A stretch of DNA of 64,000 nucleotides from assembly GCF_036226605.1 (NCBI RefSeq), contig NZ_CP109000.1, forward strand, positions 4,770,501 through 4,834,500, in the 5' to 3' direction. The stretch's first letter is position 1; each line of letters starts with the position of its first letter. The notes under the pieces were generated by a model, which was not told the origin of the DNA, ran no database searches, and saw nothing but the letters and a program-made list of their open reading frames with translations. This document shows positions 41,374 through 54,277 of the stretch, piece after piece. A program made the position numbers and the translations under genes. Source of the DNA: Streptomyces sp. NBC_00704 (lineage in GTDB: Bacteria; Actinomycetota; Actinomycetes; Streptomycetales; Streptomycetaceae).

Positions 41374-41808
41374 ATGCCTCCCAAGAAGAAGAAGGTCACG
41401 GGGCTCATCAAGCTCCAGATCAACGCCGGTGCGGCCAACCCCGCGCCGCCGGTCGGCCCCGCGCTCGGCCAGCACGGCGTCAACATCATGGAGTTCTGCA
41501 AGGCCTACAACGCCGCGACCGAGTCGCAGCGTGGCTGGGTGATCCCGGTGGAGATCACGGTCTACGAGGACCGCTCCTTCACCTTCATCACCAAGACGCC
41601 GCCGGCCGCGAAGATGATCCTCAAGGCCGCGGGTGTCGAGAAGGGCTCGGGCGAGCCGCACAAGACCAAGGTCGCCAAGATCACCGAGGCGCAGGTCCGT
41701 GAGATCGCCACGACCAAGCTCCCCGACCTGAACGCCAACGACCTGGACGCCGCGTCGAAGATCATCGCCGGCACCGCCCGTTCCATGGGCATCACGGTCG
41801 AGGGCTGA
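41374..41808 (+). CDS. rplK: 50S ribosomal protein L11
   Basis: A 144-residue protein of the GTPase-associated centre. The N-terminal domain ([33 protein letters not shown]) contains the proline-rich thiostrepton-binding region; the C-terminal domain binds 23S rRNA. L11 is also needed for RelA activation. The ATG at 41374 has GGAGAG upstream. Upstream of rplA by 81 bases. Confidence 0.98.
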
Positions 41809-41889
41809 CCTCACCCACCCGTACCAGCAGAAGTGTGGAAGGGCCTGCTCGGCCCGGACCACGACTCCTCAGAATCACCAGGAGCAGTA

Positions 41890-42615
41890 GTGAGCAAGCG
41901 CAGCAAGTCTCTCCGCGCTGCGGACGCCAAGATCGACCGGGACAAGCTCTACGCCCCGCTCGAGGCCGTCCGTCTCGCCAAGGAGACCTCCACGAGCAAG
42001 TTCGACGGCACCGTCGAGGTCGCCTTCCGCCTGGGTGTCGACCCGCGCAAGGCCGACCAGATGGTCCGTGGCACCGTGAACCTGCCGCACGGCACCGGCA
42101 AGACCGCCCGGGTCCTGGTCTTCGCGACCGGTGACCGTGCTGCGGCCGCAGAGGCCGCGGGCGCCGACATCGTCGGCTCCGACGAACTGATCGACGAGGT
42201 CGCGAAGGGCCGTCTGGACTTCGACGCCGTCGTCGCCACCCCGGACCTCATGGGCAAGGTCGGCCGCCTCGGCCGCGTGCTCGGTCCGCGTGGTCTGATG
42301 CCGAACCCGAAGACCGGCACCGTCACCCCCGACGTGGCCAAGGCCGTCACCGAGATCAAGGGCGGCAAGATCGAGTTCCGCGTCGACAAGCACTCGAACC
42401 TGCACTTCATCATCGGCAAGTCGTCCTTCGACGACGAGAAGCTGGTGGAGAACTACGGCGCGGCGCTGGAGGAGATCCTCCGTCTGAAGCCGTCCGCCGC
42501 CAAGGGTCGCTACATCAAGAAGGCCGCGATCAGCACCACGATCGGCCCCGGCATCCAGGTCGACCCGAACCGCACCCGCAACCTCCTCGTCGAGGAGGAC
42601 CCGGCCGCGGTCTGA
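41890..42615 (+). CDS. rplA: 50S ribosomal protein L1
   Basis: A 241-residue L1-stalk protein that contacts E-site tRNA and in many bacteria represses its own mRNA. RVLVFATGDRAAAAEAAGADIVG and the family signature KVGRLGRVLGPRGLMPNPKTGTVT are present. The GTG at 41890 follows AGGAG. A strong terminator ends the rplKA unit. Confidence 0.98.
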   Translation: MSKRSKSLRAADAKIDRDKLYAPLEAVRLAKETSTSKFDGTVEVAFRLGVDPRKADQMVRGTVNLPHGTGKTARVLVFATGDRAAAAEAAGADIVGSDELIDEVAKGRLDFDAVVATPDLMGKVGRLGRVLGPRGLMPNPKTGTVTPDVAKAVTEIKGGKIEFRVDKHSNLHFIIGKSSFDDEKLVENYGAALEEILRLKPSAAKGRYIKKAAISTTIGPGIQVDPNRTRNLLVEEDPAAV

Positions 42616-42640
42616 GCCTGACAGCTCACCCCCAGTCGGC

Positions 42641-42684
42641 GACGAGCCCCGCAACCTTCCGAGGTGCGGGGCTCGTCCCTTTTC
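42641..42684 (+). terminator. rplA terminator
   Basis: A perfect 13-bp stem (GACGAGCCCCGCA and complement), 11-nt loop, then CCTTTTCC. Confidence 0.93.
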
Positions 42685-42685
42685 C

Positions 42686-42708
42686 CGTACGGCGCTCTTC
42701 GCCGTACG
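42686..42708. repeat. Second hairpin after rplA
   Basis: CGTACGGCG and CGCCGTACG with a CTCTT loop. It follows the rplA terminator at once and may back it up or act at the lipoprotein promoter. Confidence 0.6.
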
Positions 42709-42775
42709 ACGCTTTCCCGTACGGCTGTCAGTGCCGTGGGTTAGCGTGCAGTGACGGGAATCGGGGGGTGGGCGA

Positions 42776-43729
42776 ATGAAGCGGACGACCGTGCGCCGGG
42801 CGGGGCTGTCGATCGTTGCCGTGACGCTGCTCGCGGGAGTGACGGCCTGCGGCTCGGGAGGATCGGGGGGCTCAGGGGGTTCCGGAGGAACCGCGGGGAG
42901 CGGGGGAGCGGCGTCGGGGGGCTCCGCCGGCTCCGGCGAGGACGGGGAGGGCAGCCCGCGGCTGAGCCCCGTCGCGGCCCTGCTCACCGCCGAGAAGTCC
43001 ACCGACGGCGCCGACTCGGCGAAGGTCGAGTCCAGCACGACCATCGGCTCGCTGATGTCGATCACGGCCGACGGAGCCCTCGGCTGGGGCCACGGTCTGA
43101 CCGGCGCCCTCACCATCACGTACACCGGCGGCACCGTCGCCGACACGATGCGCCAGCTCGGCAGCACGTCGACGCAGGCCCGCTACCTCCCCGACGCCTA
43201 CTACGCGCGGATGAGCGACGCCTTCGCACGGCAGACCGGCGGCAGACACTGGATCAGGTACGCCTACGACGACCTGGAGCGCCTCGGCGGCAGCTCCGGC
43301 GCGTATCTGAAGGACCAGATGACCCACACCACCCCCAACCAGTCGGTCAAGCTGCTGCTGGCCTCGGGGGACGTGCGCCAGGTCGGCACGGCCACGGTGC
43401 GGGGCCGGCACACCCGGCACTACGCGGGGACGGTCGAGGTGGCCGACCTGGCCCGGCAGAACTCCAGCCTCACCCGCGCCCAGCTCGACGACCTGAAGAA
43501 GACCCTGGAACAGGCCGGCGTCACCACCGAGACGGTCGACATCTGGATCGACGACCACGACCTGCTGGTCAAGAAGGTGGAGCGGGGCCAGACCGCGCAG
43601 GGCGGCTACACCCAGACCGCCTACTACAGCGACTACGGCACCGAGGTCGCGGCGAAGGTCCCCCCGGCGGACGACACCGCCGACTTCACCGAGTTGGTCC
43701 GCAAGCAGGGAGCGGGGACCGGCTCGTAA
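42776..43729 (+). CDS. Lipoprotein, LppX/LprG-like (paralogue 1)
   Basis: A 317-residue secreted lipoprotein. The signal peptide ends in the lipobox VTAC (Cys25), followed by a Gly/Ser-rich GSGGSGGSGG linker and a folded domain with DSAKVESSTTIG, GGRHWIRYAYDDLERL, TRHYAGTVEVADLA and a C-terminal SDYG / PPADDTADF pattern. This layout resembles the LppX/LprAFG lipid-carrier family, but function is inferred only. The ATG at 42776 has GGGGGGTG upstream. It lies between rplA and rplJ with a paralogue next door. Confidence 0.87.
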   Translation: MKRTTVRRAGLSIVAVTLLAGVTACGSGGSGGSGGSGGTAGSGGAASGGSAGSGEDGEGSPRLSPVAALLTAEKSTDGADSAKVESSTTIGSLMSITADGALGWGHGLTGALTITYTGGTVADTMRQLGSTSTQARYLPDAYYARMSDAFARQTGGRHWIRYAYDDLERLGGSSGAYLKDQMTHTTPNQSVKLLLASGDVRQVGTATVRGRHTRHYAGTVEVADLARQNSSLTRAQLDDLKKTLEQAGVTTETVDIWIDDHDLLVKKVERGQTAQGGYTQTAYYSDYGTEVAAKVPPADDTADFTELVRKQGAGTGS

Positions 43730-43832
43730 TTCACCGGCCCTCCACCGGCCCCCTGGGATACCTTCACGGTCTTGCCGCGACGCGACCGTGTGTTCCCTGC
43801 ACGGGCGCTCGCCTTTTCTGGGGGGAATTTGC

Positions 43833-44657
43833 ATGAGGTCTTCCGTGGGTGCCCTCGGGCTGTCCGCACTGCTCGTGACCGGATGCGCGGCGGTCGGCGG
43901 TTCCGACGGCGGCGGGGGCGACACGGCCGCCTCGGCGGCCGTCGCCCGGGTGGCCCGCAAGGCCGAGGAACCGGTCTCCCTGCGCTACCGGATGGCCGGC
44001 CGGACGCCGGAGGAGGGCCGCATCGAGGGCGAGGCGGCGATCGGCGTCAAGCCGCCGGCGATGAGGCTGAAGTCCACCGTGCTCAGCGGGCCCGACCGCG
44101 GCACCGGAGAGTTCCGGCTGGTCGGCGGGGTGCTGTACGTCGGCAGCGACGAAGCCGGCCAGGGCGGCAGGCACTGGGTCAGGTTCGGCGCGCCGGGCCG
44201 CTCCGGCGCCTCGGGCGGCGCCGCGGCCGGCATGGGCACGATGGCGGCCCTGGCGCGCGACAACCCCTCCCACGAGAGCGGGTTCCTCGCCGCGGCCGAC
44301 GACCTGAAGAAGGCCGGCGTCGAGGCCGTAAGCGGCGTCAGCACCACCCACTACACGGGCACCGCCACCGTCGACGCCATCCGCGCCTCCTACAAGGACG
44401 ACGCGACGCGCGTGCGGCAGCGCACCGAGAAGAGCCTCGCCCAGTACGAGAAGCTGGGCGTCGACGAACTCACCATGGACCTGTGGGCCGACGCCCAGGA
44501 CCGGACCCGGCAGCTGCGCATGCAGGGCTTCGGGCGGCACGGACAGCTCGACCTCACCCTCACCTTCAGCGACTACGGCAAGCCCGTGACCGTGCAGGCC
44601 CCGCCCGCCTCGGACACCGTCGACCTGGCCGGGGAGCTGCGGAAGGCCGGCCGCTGA
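43833..44657 (+). CDS. Lipoprotein, LppX/LprG-like (paralogue 2)
   Basis: A 274-residue relative of the previous protein. The lipobox is LVTGC (Cys19). It shares GRHWVRFG, STTHYTGTATVDAI, LTMDLWADAQDR, FSDYGKPVTVQAPPASDTVDL with the neighbour but lacks its Gly/Ser linker. The ATG at 43833 has GGGGGGAA upstream. It lies 103 bp after paralogue 1, suggesting tandem duplication, and directly before the rplJL promoter. Confidence 0.87.
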   Translation: MRSSVGALGLSALLVTGCAAVGGSDGGGGDTAASAAVARVARKAEEPVSLRYRMAGRTPEEGRIEGEAAIGVKPPAMRLKSTVLSGPDRGTGEFRLVGGVLYVGSDEAGQGGRHWVRFGAPGRSGASGGAAAGMGTMAALARDNPSHESGFLAAADDLKKAGVEAVSGVSTTHYTGTATVDAIRASYKDDATRVRQRTEKSLAQYEKLGVDELTMDLWADAQDRTRQLRMQGFGRHGQLDLTLTFSDYGKPVTVQAPPASDTVDLAGELRKAGR

Positions 44658-44677
44658 GGTGGTCCGTACGGGCGGAT

Positions 44678-44707
44678 TTGCTTGACGGCGACCGGTTCAC
44701 GTACTCT
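44678..44707 (+). promoter_or_regulatory. Promoter of rplJ-rplL
   Basis: TTGCTT (44678-44683) and TACTCT (44702-44707) are 18 bp apart. TTGACG overlaps at 44682-44687 but would be only 14 bp from the -10. A long leader of about 230 nt follows. Confidence 0.55.
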
Positions 44708-44709
44708 CC

Positions 44710-44825
44710 ACGAGAAGCCAAAGACCGCTGGTCGTTGCCGTGCTCTCGCAAGAGGGGGCGGTGGCCGAAGGATCCGCTGCAATGCGGACGACCCGCGCAG
44801 GTGTCAGTGGATGTGCTCCCGAGAG
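44710..44825 (+). promoter_or_regulatory. Probable L10 leader (autoregulatory mRNA element)
   Basis: The untranslated region before rplJ has the features of the L10 leader, which binds L10-L12 and represses translation: CAAAGACCGCTGGTCGTTGCC, a CCGC/GCGG hairpin (TCCGCTGCAATGCGGA) and a closing GACCCGCGCAGGTG block. The assignment is by position and recalled motif layout. A covariance-model search (Rfam L10_leader) would settle it. Confidence 0.6.
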
Positions 44826-44855
44826 AAATCCTCACGGAATTCTTGCGGTCGAGCT

Positions 44856-44886
44856 ACGCCCCGTGCGCCTGCGCCGGGGCGTTTCG
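44856..44886 (+). terminator. Attenuator hairpin in the rplJ leader
   Basis: ACGCCCCG pairs with CGGGGCGT, followed by TTCG. It stands after the L10 leader and 55 bases before rplJ, so it may couple leader folding to premature termination. Confidence 0.6.
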
Positions 44887-44940
44887 TCTGTCACAGCCCC
44901 TTCTGAGCGGTCCTCATCACCCGGAAGGAGGCCGACGCTC

Positions 44941-45471
44941 ATGGCAAGGCCCGACAAGGCTGCCGCGGTAGCCGAGCTGACGGAGTCGTTCCGCAGCTCG
45001 AACGCCGCCGTGCTGACCGAGTACCGGGGTCTCACCGTGGCGCAGCTCAAGACGCTGCGTCGTTCGCTCGGTGAGAACGCCCAGTACGCCGTGGTGAAGA
45101 ACACGCTGACCAAGATTGCGGCCAACGAGGCCGGGATCGACACGCTCGACGACCTGTTCAACGGTCCGACGGCGGTCGCCTTCATCACCGGTGACCCGGT
45201 GGAGTCGGCGAAGGGTCTTCGTGACTTCGCCAAGGACAACCCGAACCTCGTCATCAAGGGCGGTGTCCTTGACGGCAAGGCGCTGTCCGCCGACGAGATC
45301 AAGAAGCTTGCGGACCTCGAGTCCCGCGAGGTTCTGCTCAGCAAGCTGGCGGGTGCCTTCAAGGGCAAGCAGACTCAGGCTGCTCAGCTCTTCCAGGCGC
45401 TTCCCTCGAAGCTCGTCCGCACCGTGGACGCTCTTCGCGCCAAGCAGGCCGAGCAGGGCGGTGCCGAGTAA
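44941..45471 (+). CDS. rplJ: 50S ribosomal protein L10
   Basis: A 176-residue stalk base that holds L7/L12 dimers. The N-terminal rRNA-binding domain has AELTESFRSSNAAVLTEYRGLTVAQLKTLR and VVKNTLTKIA; the C-terminal helix binds L12. The ATG at 44941 has GGAGG 9 nt upstream. Expression is probably set by the L10 leader. Confidence 0.98.
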   Translation: MARPDKAAAVAELTESFRSSNAAVLTEYRGLTVAQLKTLRRSLGENAQYAVVKNTLTKIAANEAGIDTLDDLFNGPTAVAFITGDPVESAKGLRDFAKDNPNLVIKGGVLDGKALSADEIKKLADLESREVLLSKLAGAFKGKQTQAAQLFQALPSKLVRTVDALRAKQAEQGGAE

Positions 45472-45597
45472 TTCGGCTCCCGAAATGACCGCCGCCTGAG
45501 GCAGCCCGCCTGAAGCAGCGGTCGTTAGCGGGCCGAACGTACGCCCGCCAGACATGTACATACCGGCACCAGCCGAATTAGTGGAAGGAAAGCCGTC

Positions 45598-45978
45598 ATG
45601 GCTCTCACCCAGGACGAACTGCTCGCCGAGTTCGAGGGCATGACCCTCATCCAGCTCTCCGAGTTCGTGAAGGCGTTCGAGGAGAAGTTCGACGTCACCG
45701 CCGCCGCCGCGGTCGCCGTCGCCGGCCCCGCCGCCCCCGGCGCGCCGGTCGAGGCCGCTGAGGAGCAGGACGAGTTCGACGTCATCCTCACCGGCGCCGG
45801 CGAGAAGAAGATCCAGGTCATCAAGGTCGTGCGCGAGCTGACCTCCCTGGGTCTGAAGGAGGCCAAGGACCTCGTGGACGGCGCTCCGAAGCCCGTTCTC
45901 GAGAAGGTCGCCAAGGAGGCCGCTGAGAAGGCCGCCGAGTCCCTCAAGGGCGCCGGCGCCTCGGTCGAGGTCAAGTAA
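45598..45978 (+). CDS. rplL: 50S ribosomal protein L7/L12
   Basis: A 126-residue stalk protein that recruits translational GTPases. The N-terminal dimerisation region, Ala-rich hinge (AAAVAVAGPAAPG) and C-terminal domain EFDVILTGAGEKKIQVIKVVRELTSLGLKEAKDLVDGAPKPV are all normal. The ATG at 45598 has GGAAGGAAAG upstream. A strong terminator follows. Confidence 0.98.
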   Translation: MALTQDELLAEFEGMTLIQLSEFVKAFEEKFDVTAAAAVAVAGPAAPGAPVEAAEEQDEFDVILTGAGEKKIQVIKVVRELTSLGLKEAKDLVDGAPKPVLEKVAKEAAEKAAESLKGAGASVEVK

Positions 45979-46050
45979 CACCCCGCGGTCGGCGACGACC
46001 GCGAGCGGAGGCTGAAACTCCCCCCACGGGGGCTGTAACGCCCACGCACC

Positions 46051-46084
46051 GAAGAGCGATCATCCATCTGGGTGGTCGCTCTTC
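46051..46084 (+). terminator. rplL terminator
   Basis: A 15-bp stem (GAAGAGCGATCATCC and complement, two wobbles) with an ATCT loop, followed by GTCGTT. Separates rplJL from rpoBC. Confidence 0.9.
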
Positions 46085-46114
46085 GTCGTTCCCGGGGGTG
46101 TGGCCACGGTTGCC

Positions 46115-46142
46115 TTGCACCCCTCTGAGCGGGGGGTATGGT
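46115..46142 (+). promoter_or_regulatory. Candidate upstream promoter of rpoB
   Basis: TTGCAC (46115-46120) and TATGGT (46137-46142) are 16 bp apart, more than 400 bases before rpoB. Secondary to the closer one. Confidence 0.4.
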
Positions 46143-46343
46143 GATCTTCGTTCTGTCTCCGGGCCCTCGGTTCGCGCCAGGGGGCCTTGACGAACCGCAC
46201 GCAGCGCGCAATTCTCAGGACGCGTCGTCACAAGGATCCGAATCCGAGGCATGGATCGACGGCGAAGAGGGCAGTATCACCGTGCATTGAGGGCTACCGG
46301 ACCGAGGGCGTTGAGAACCACGAGGGTCGCGAAATACCCGCAC

Positions 46344-46372
46344 TGGACATCAGTGTGCCAAGTGGCTACACT
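46344..46372 (+). promoter_or_regulatory. Main promoter of rpoB-rpoC
   Basis: TGGACA (46344-46349) and TACACT (46367-46372) with the ideal 17-bp spacing. The start would be near 46379, leaving a leader of about 175 nt in which CCCCTG/CAGGGG (46399-46418) can form a small stem. The 469-bp gap 46085-46553 holds no gene. Confidence 0.75.
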
Positions 46373-46553
46373 GACCCTTTGCGCTGCCTGTTAGCTGTCC
46401 CCTGCCCGTCACCAGGGGCATGCCCTCCCTTGAACCCGGACGATCAGACGTCTCCCACCCGGCCATCAGCCGGATCGGGAACTGTCCGTCTCCGTGCGCG
46501 AGAGAGGGGCCGGTACGCGCGTAGTGAGTCCGAGCCCTCGGAAGGACCCCCTC

Positions 46554-49500
46554 TTGGCCGCCTCGCGCAACGCCTCGACCGCGAATACGAACAACGCCGC
46601 CAGCACCGCCCCGCTGCGCATCTCCTTTGCAAAGATCAAGGAGCCCCTCGAGGTTCCCAACCTGCTCGCGCTGCAGACCGAGAGCTTTGACTGGCTGCTC
46701 GGAAACACCGCCTGGCAGAGTCGGGTCGAGGCGGCTCTCGAGTCCGGTCAGGACGTCCCCACGAAGTCCGGTCTGGAGGAGATCTTCGAGGAGATCTCCC
46801 CGATCGAGGACTTCTCCGGGTCGATGTCGCTGACCTTCCGCGACCACCGTTTCGAGCCGCCGAAGAACAGCATCGACGAGTGCAAGGACCGTGACTTCAC
46901 GTACGCGGCCCCGCTCTTCGTGACGGCCGAGTTCACGAACAACGAGACCGGCGAGATCAAGTCCCAGACCGTCTTCATGGGCGACTTCCCGCTCATGACG
47001 AACAAGGGCACCTTCGTCATCAACGGCACCGAGCGTGTCGTGGTGTCGCAGCTGGTCCGTTCGCCGGGTGTCTACTTCGACTCCTCCATCGACAAGACGT
47101 CCGACAAGGACATCTTCTCCGCCAAGATCATCCCCTCCCGGGGCGCCTGGCTGGAGATGGAGATCGACAAGCGCGACATGGTCGGTGTCCGCATCGACCG
47201 CAAGCGCAAGCAGTCCGTCACCGTGCTCCTGAAGGCTCTCGGCTGGACCACCGAGCAGATCCTCGAGGAGTTCGGCGAGTACGAGTCCATGCGCGCCACC
47301 CTGGAGAAGGACCACACCCAGGGCCAGGACGACGCGCTGCTCGACATCTACCGCAAGCTGCGTCCGGGCGAGCCCCCCACGCGTGAGGCCGCGCAGACGC
47401 TGCTCGAGAACCTCTACTTCAACCCCAAGCGCTACGACCTGGCCAAGGTCGGCCGCTACAAGGTCAACAAGAAGCTGGGTGCGGACGCTCCGCTCGACGC
47501 GGGCGTGCTGACCGTCGAGGACGTCATCGCGACGATCAGGTACCTGGTCAAGCTGCACGCCGGCGAGACGGAGACGACCTCCGACAACGGCACGTCGATC
47601 GTCGTCGAGACCGACGACATCGACCACTTCGGCAACCGTCGTCTGCGCAGCGTCGGCGAGCTCATCCAGAACCAGGTCCGCACGGGTCTGGCGCGTATGG
47701 AGCGAGTCGTCCGCGAGCGGATGACGACCCAGGACGTCGAGGCGATCACGCCGCAGACCCTGATCAACATCCGGCCGGTCGTCGCCTCCATCAAGGAGTT
47801 CTTCGGCACCAGCCAGCTGTCGCAGTTCATGGACCAGAACAACCCGCTGTCGGGTCTCACCCACAAGCGCCGCCTGTCGGCTCTTGGCCCGGGTGGTCTC
47901 TCCCGTGAGCGGGCCGGCTTCGAGGTCCGTGACGTGCACCCGTCCCACTACGGACGCATGTGCCCGATCGAGACGCCCGAAGGCCCGAACATCGGCCTGA
48001 TCGGTTCGCTCGCCTCCTACGGCCGCGTCAACGCGTTCGGTTTCGTGGAGACGCCGTACCGCAGGGTCGACGGCGACGTCGTCACCGACGAGGTCGACTA
48101 CCTGACGGCCGACGAGGAGGACCGCTTCGTCATCGCGCAGGCCAACGCCACGCTCGACGACGACATGCGCTTCACCGAGAACCGCGTCCTGGTCCGCCGC
48201 CGTGGCGGCGAGGTCGACTACGTCCCCGGTGACGACGTGGACTACATGGACGTCTCGCCGCGCCAGATGGTGTCGGTCGCGACCGCCATGATCCCGTTCC
48301 TCGAGCACGACGACGCCAACCGTGCCCTCATGGGCGCGAACATGATGCGCCAGGCCGTGCCGCTCATCAAGAGCGAGGCCCCGCTCGTCGGCACCGGCAT
48401 GGAGTACCGCTCCGCCGTCGACGCCGGCGACGTCGTCAAGGCCGAGAAGGACGGTGTGGTCCAGGAGGTCTCCGCGGACTACATCACCACGACCAACGAC
48501 GACGGCACGTACATCACGTACCGCCTGGCCAAGTTCTCGCGCTCCAACCAGGGCACCTCGGTCAACCAGAAGGTCATCGTCAACGAGGGCGACCGGATCA
48601 TCACCGGTCAGGTCCTCGCCGACGGCCCGGCCACCGAGAACGGCGAGATGGCGCTCGGCAAGAACCTGCTCGTGGCGTTCATGCCGTGGGAGGGTCACAA
48701 CTACGAGGACGCGATCATCCTGTCGCAGCGCCTCGTGCAGGACGACGTCCTCTCCTCGATCCACATCGAGGAGCACGAGGTCGACGCCCGTGACACCAAG
48801 CTCGGCCCCGAGGAGATCACCCGGGACATCCCGAACGTCTCCGAGGAGGTCCTCGCCGACCTCGACGAGCGCGGCATCATCCGCATCGGCGCCGAGGTCG
48901 TCGCCGGCGACATCCTGGTCGGCAAGGTCACGCCCAAGGGCGAGACCGAGCTGACCCCGGAGGAGCGCCTGCTGCGCGCGATCTTCGGCGAGAAGGCCCG
49001 TGAGGTCCGCGACACCTCGCTGAAGGTGCCGCACGGCGAGATCGGCAAGGTCATCGGCGTCCGCGTCTTCGACCGTGAAGAGGGCGACGAGCTGCCGCCG
49101 GGCGTGAACCAGCTGGTCCGCGTCTACGTGGCGCAGAAGCGCAAGATCACGGACGGTGACAAGCTCGCCGGCCGTCACGGCAACAAGGGCGTCATCTCCA
49201 AGATCCTGCCCATCGAGGACATGCCGTTCCTCGAGGACGGTACCCCGGTCGACATCATCCTCAACCCGCTGGGTGTGCCGTCCCGAATGAACCCGGGACA
49301 GGTGCTGGAGATCCACCTCGGCTGGCTCGCCAGCCGCGGCTGGGACGTCTCCGGTCTCGGCGAGGACTGGGCGCAGCGCCTGCAGGTCATCGGCGCCGAC
49401 CAGGTCGCCCCGGGCACCAACGTCGCCACCCCGGTGTTCGACGGCGCCCGTGAGGACGAGCTGGCGGGTCTGCTGAACCACACCATCCCGAACCGCGACG

Positions 49501-50039
49501 GCGAGCGCATGGTGCAGCCGACCGGCAAGGCGAGGCTGTTCGACGGCCGCTCCGGCGAGCCGTTCCCGGACCCGATCTCCATCGGGTACATGTACATCCT
49601 CAAGCTCCACCACCTGGTCGACGACAAGCTGCACGCCCGTTCGACCGGCCCGTACTCGATGATCACCCAGCAGCCGCTGGGCGGTAAGGCGCAGTTCGGC
49701 GGTCAGCGCTTCGGTGAGATGGAGGTGTGGGCGCTGGAGGCATACGGCGCCGCGTACGCCCTCCAGGAGCTCCTGACCATCAAGTCCGACGACGTCACCG
49801 GCCGCGTGAAGGTCTACGAGGCCATCGTCAAGGGCGAGAACATCCCCGAGCCCGGCATCCCCGAGTCCTTCAAGGTGCTCATCAAGGAGATGCAGTCTCT
49901 CTGCCTGAACGTGGAGGTGCTGTCCAGCGACGGTATGTCCATCGAAATGCGTGACACCGACGAGGACGTCTTCCGCGCGGCGGAGGAGCTCGGCATCGAC
50001 CTGTCCCGGCGCGAGCCGAGCAGCGTCGAAGAGGTCTGA
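46554..50039 (+). CDS. rpoB: RNA polymerase beta subunit
   Basis: Catalytic core subunit, 1161 aa, the standard Streptomyces length. The TTG at 46554 is taken as start because GGAAGGA lies 7 nt upstream and the known Streptomyces N-terminus (AASRNASTANTNN) follows. The rifampicin pocket at about residue 420-455 reads TSQLSQFMDQNNPLSGLTHK, then RRLSALGPGG, all sensitive-type residues. The ERAGFEVRDVHPSHYGRMCPIETPEGPNIGL block and a C-terminal GGKAQFGGQRFGEMEVWALEAYGA are intact. Cotranscribed with rpoC, 110 bp downstream. Confidence 0.99.
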   Translation: MAASRNASTANTNNAASTAPLRISFAKIKEPLEVPNLLALQTESFDWLLGNTAWQSRVEAALESGQDVPTKSGLEEIFEEISPIEDFSGSMSLTFRDHRFEPPKNSIDECKDRDFTYAAPLFVTAEFTNNETGEIKSQTVFMGDFPLMTNKGTFVINGTERVVVSQLVRSPGVYFDSSIDKTSDKDIFSAKIIPSRGAWLEMEIDKRDMVGVRIDRKRKQSVTVLLKALGWTTEQILEEFGEYESMRATLEKDHTQGQDDALLDIYRKLRPGEPPTREAAQTLLENLYFNPKRYDLAKVGRYKVNKKLGADAPLDAGVLTVEDVIATIRYLVKLHAGETETTSDNGTSIVVETDDIDHFGNRRLRSVGELIQNQVRTGLARMERVVRERMTTQDVEAITPQTLINIRPVVASIKEFFGTSQLSQFMDQNNPLSGLTHKRRLSALGPGGLSRERAGFEVRDVHPSHYGRMCPIETPEGPNIGLIGSLASYGRVNAFGFVETPYRRVDGDVVTDEVDYLTADEEDRFVIAQANATLDDDMRFTENRVLVRRRGGEVDYVPGDDVDYMDVSPRQMVSVATAMIPFLEHDDANRALMGANMMRQAVPLIKSEAPLVGTGMEYRSAVDAGDVVKAEKDGVVQEVSADYITTTNDDGTYITYRLAKFSRSNQGTSVNQKVIVNEGDRIITGQVLADGPATENGEMALGKNLLVAFMPWEGHNYEDAIILSQRLVQDDVLSSIHIEEHEVDARDTKLGPEEITRDIPNVSEEVLADLDERGIIRIGAEVVAGDILVGKVTPKGETELTPEERLLRAIFGEKAREVRDTSLKVPHGEIGKVIGVRVFDREEGDELPPGVNQLVRVYVAQKRKITDGDKLAGRHGNKGVISKILPIEDMPFLEDGTPVDIILNPLGVPSRMNPGQVLEIHLGWLASRGWDVSGLGEDWAQRLQVIGADQVAPGTNVATPVFDGAREDELAGLLNHTIPNRDGERMVQPTGKARLFDGRSGEPFPDPISIGYMYILKLHHLVDDKLHARSTGPYSMITQQPLGGKAQFGGQRFGEMEVWALEAYGAAYALQELLTIKSDDVTGRVKVYEAIVKGENIPEPGIPESFKVLIKEMQSLCLNVEVLSSDGMSIEMRDTDEDVFRAAEELGIDLSRREPSSVEEV

Positions 50040-50149
50040 CGGGAGTCCGGTCCGGAGGTTCGGCGATGAAGATCCCTGAACCTCCGGCCGGCCCCGGGAC
50101 CCCCGTTTCAGACCCCAAGACTTACAACCCTGAGAGGGATTGACGCATA

Positions 50150-54049
<3,900 letters not shown>

Positions 54050-54069
54050 GGCGTAGGTCTGAACCACTG

Positions 54070-54108
54070 AAGGGCGGTCACCCCGTTGAGCACGGGGTGA
54101 CCGCCCTT
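54070..54108 (+). terminator. rpoC terminator
   Basis: A perfect 16-bp stem (AAGGGCGGTCACCCCG and complement) with a 7-nt loop, 20 bases after the stop. Confidence 0.95.
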
Positions 54109-54204
54109 CGGCGCGTCCTGGGCGGCCCCTGCCGCTCGTCCGGCGGCCCCGGCCCGCCCCTGCCCGGGCCACCGGGACCCGGGAACCCGCCCAGGGGGTC
54201 CACA

Positions 54205-54234
54205 GGCAGGAGAGGGCAGGAGAGGGCAGGAGAG
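54205..54234. repeat. Three 10-bp repeats downstream of the CMD gene
   Basis: GGCAGGAGAG is repeated three times in the gap between the rpoC terminator and the convergent carboxymuconolactone-decarboxylase-like gene. Confidence 0.8.
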
Positions 54235-54277
54235 AGCCTGCGAGGGCGGCGCCGTGGCGCCGACCGCGCCCGCTGCT

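Noticed and set aside
47805..47920. Rifampicin-resistance changes in RpoB
   Set aside because: The pocket residues (Q, D, H and S positions) are all the sensitive type.
46350..49634. A 1094-residue open frame antisense to rpoB
   Set aside because: It is the third-position GC shadow of rpoB: composition is Val/Asp/Arg/Leu-biased, no ribosome site, no family resemblance. The same applies to 1354 residues antisense to rpoC (50108-54172) and 748 antisense to fusA (59640-61886).
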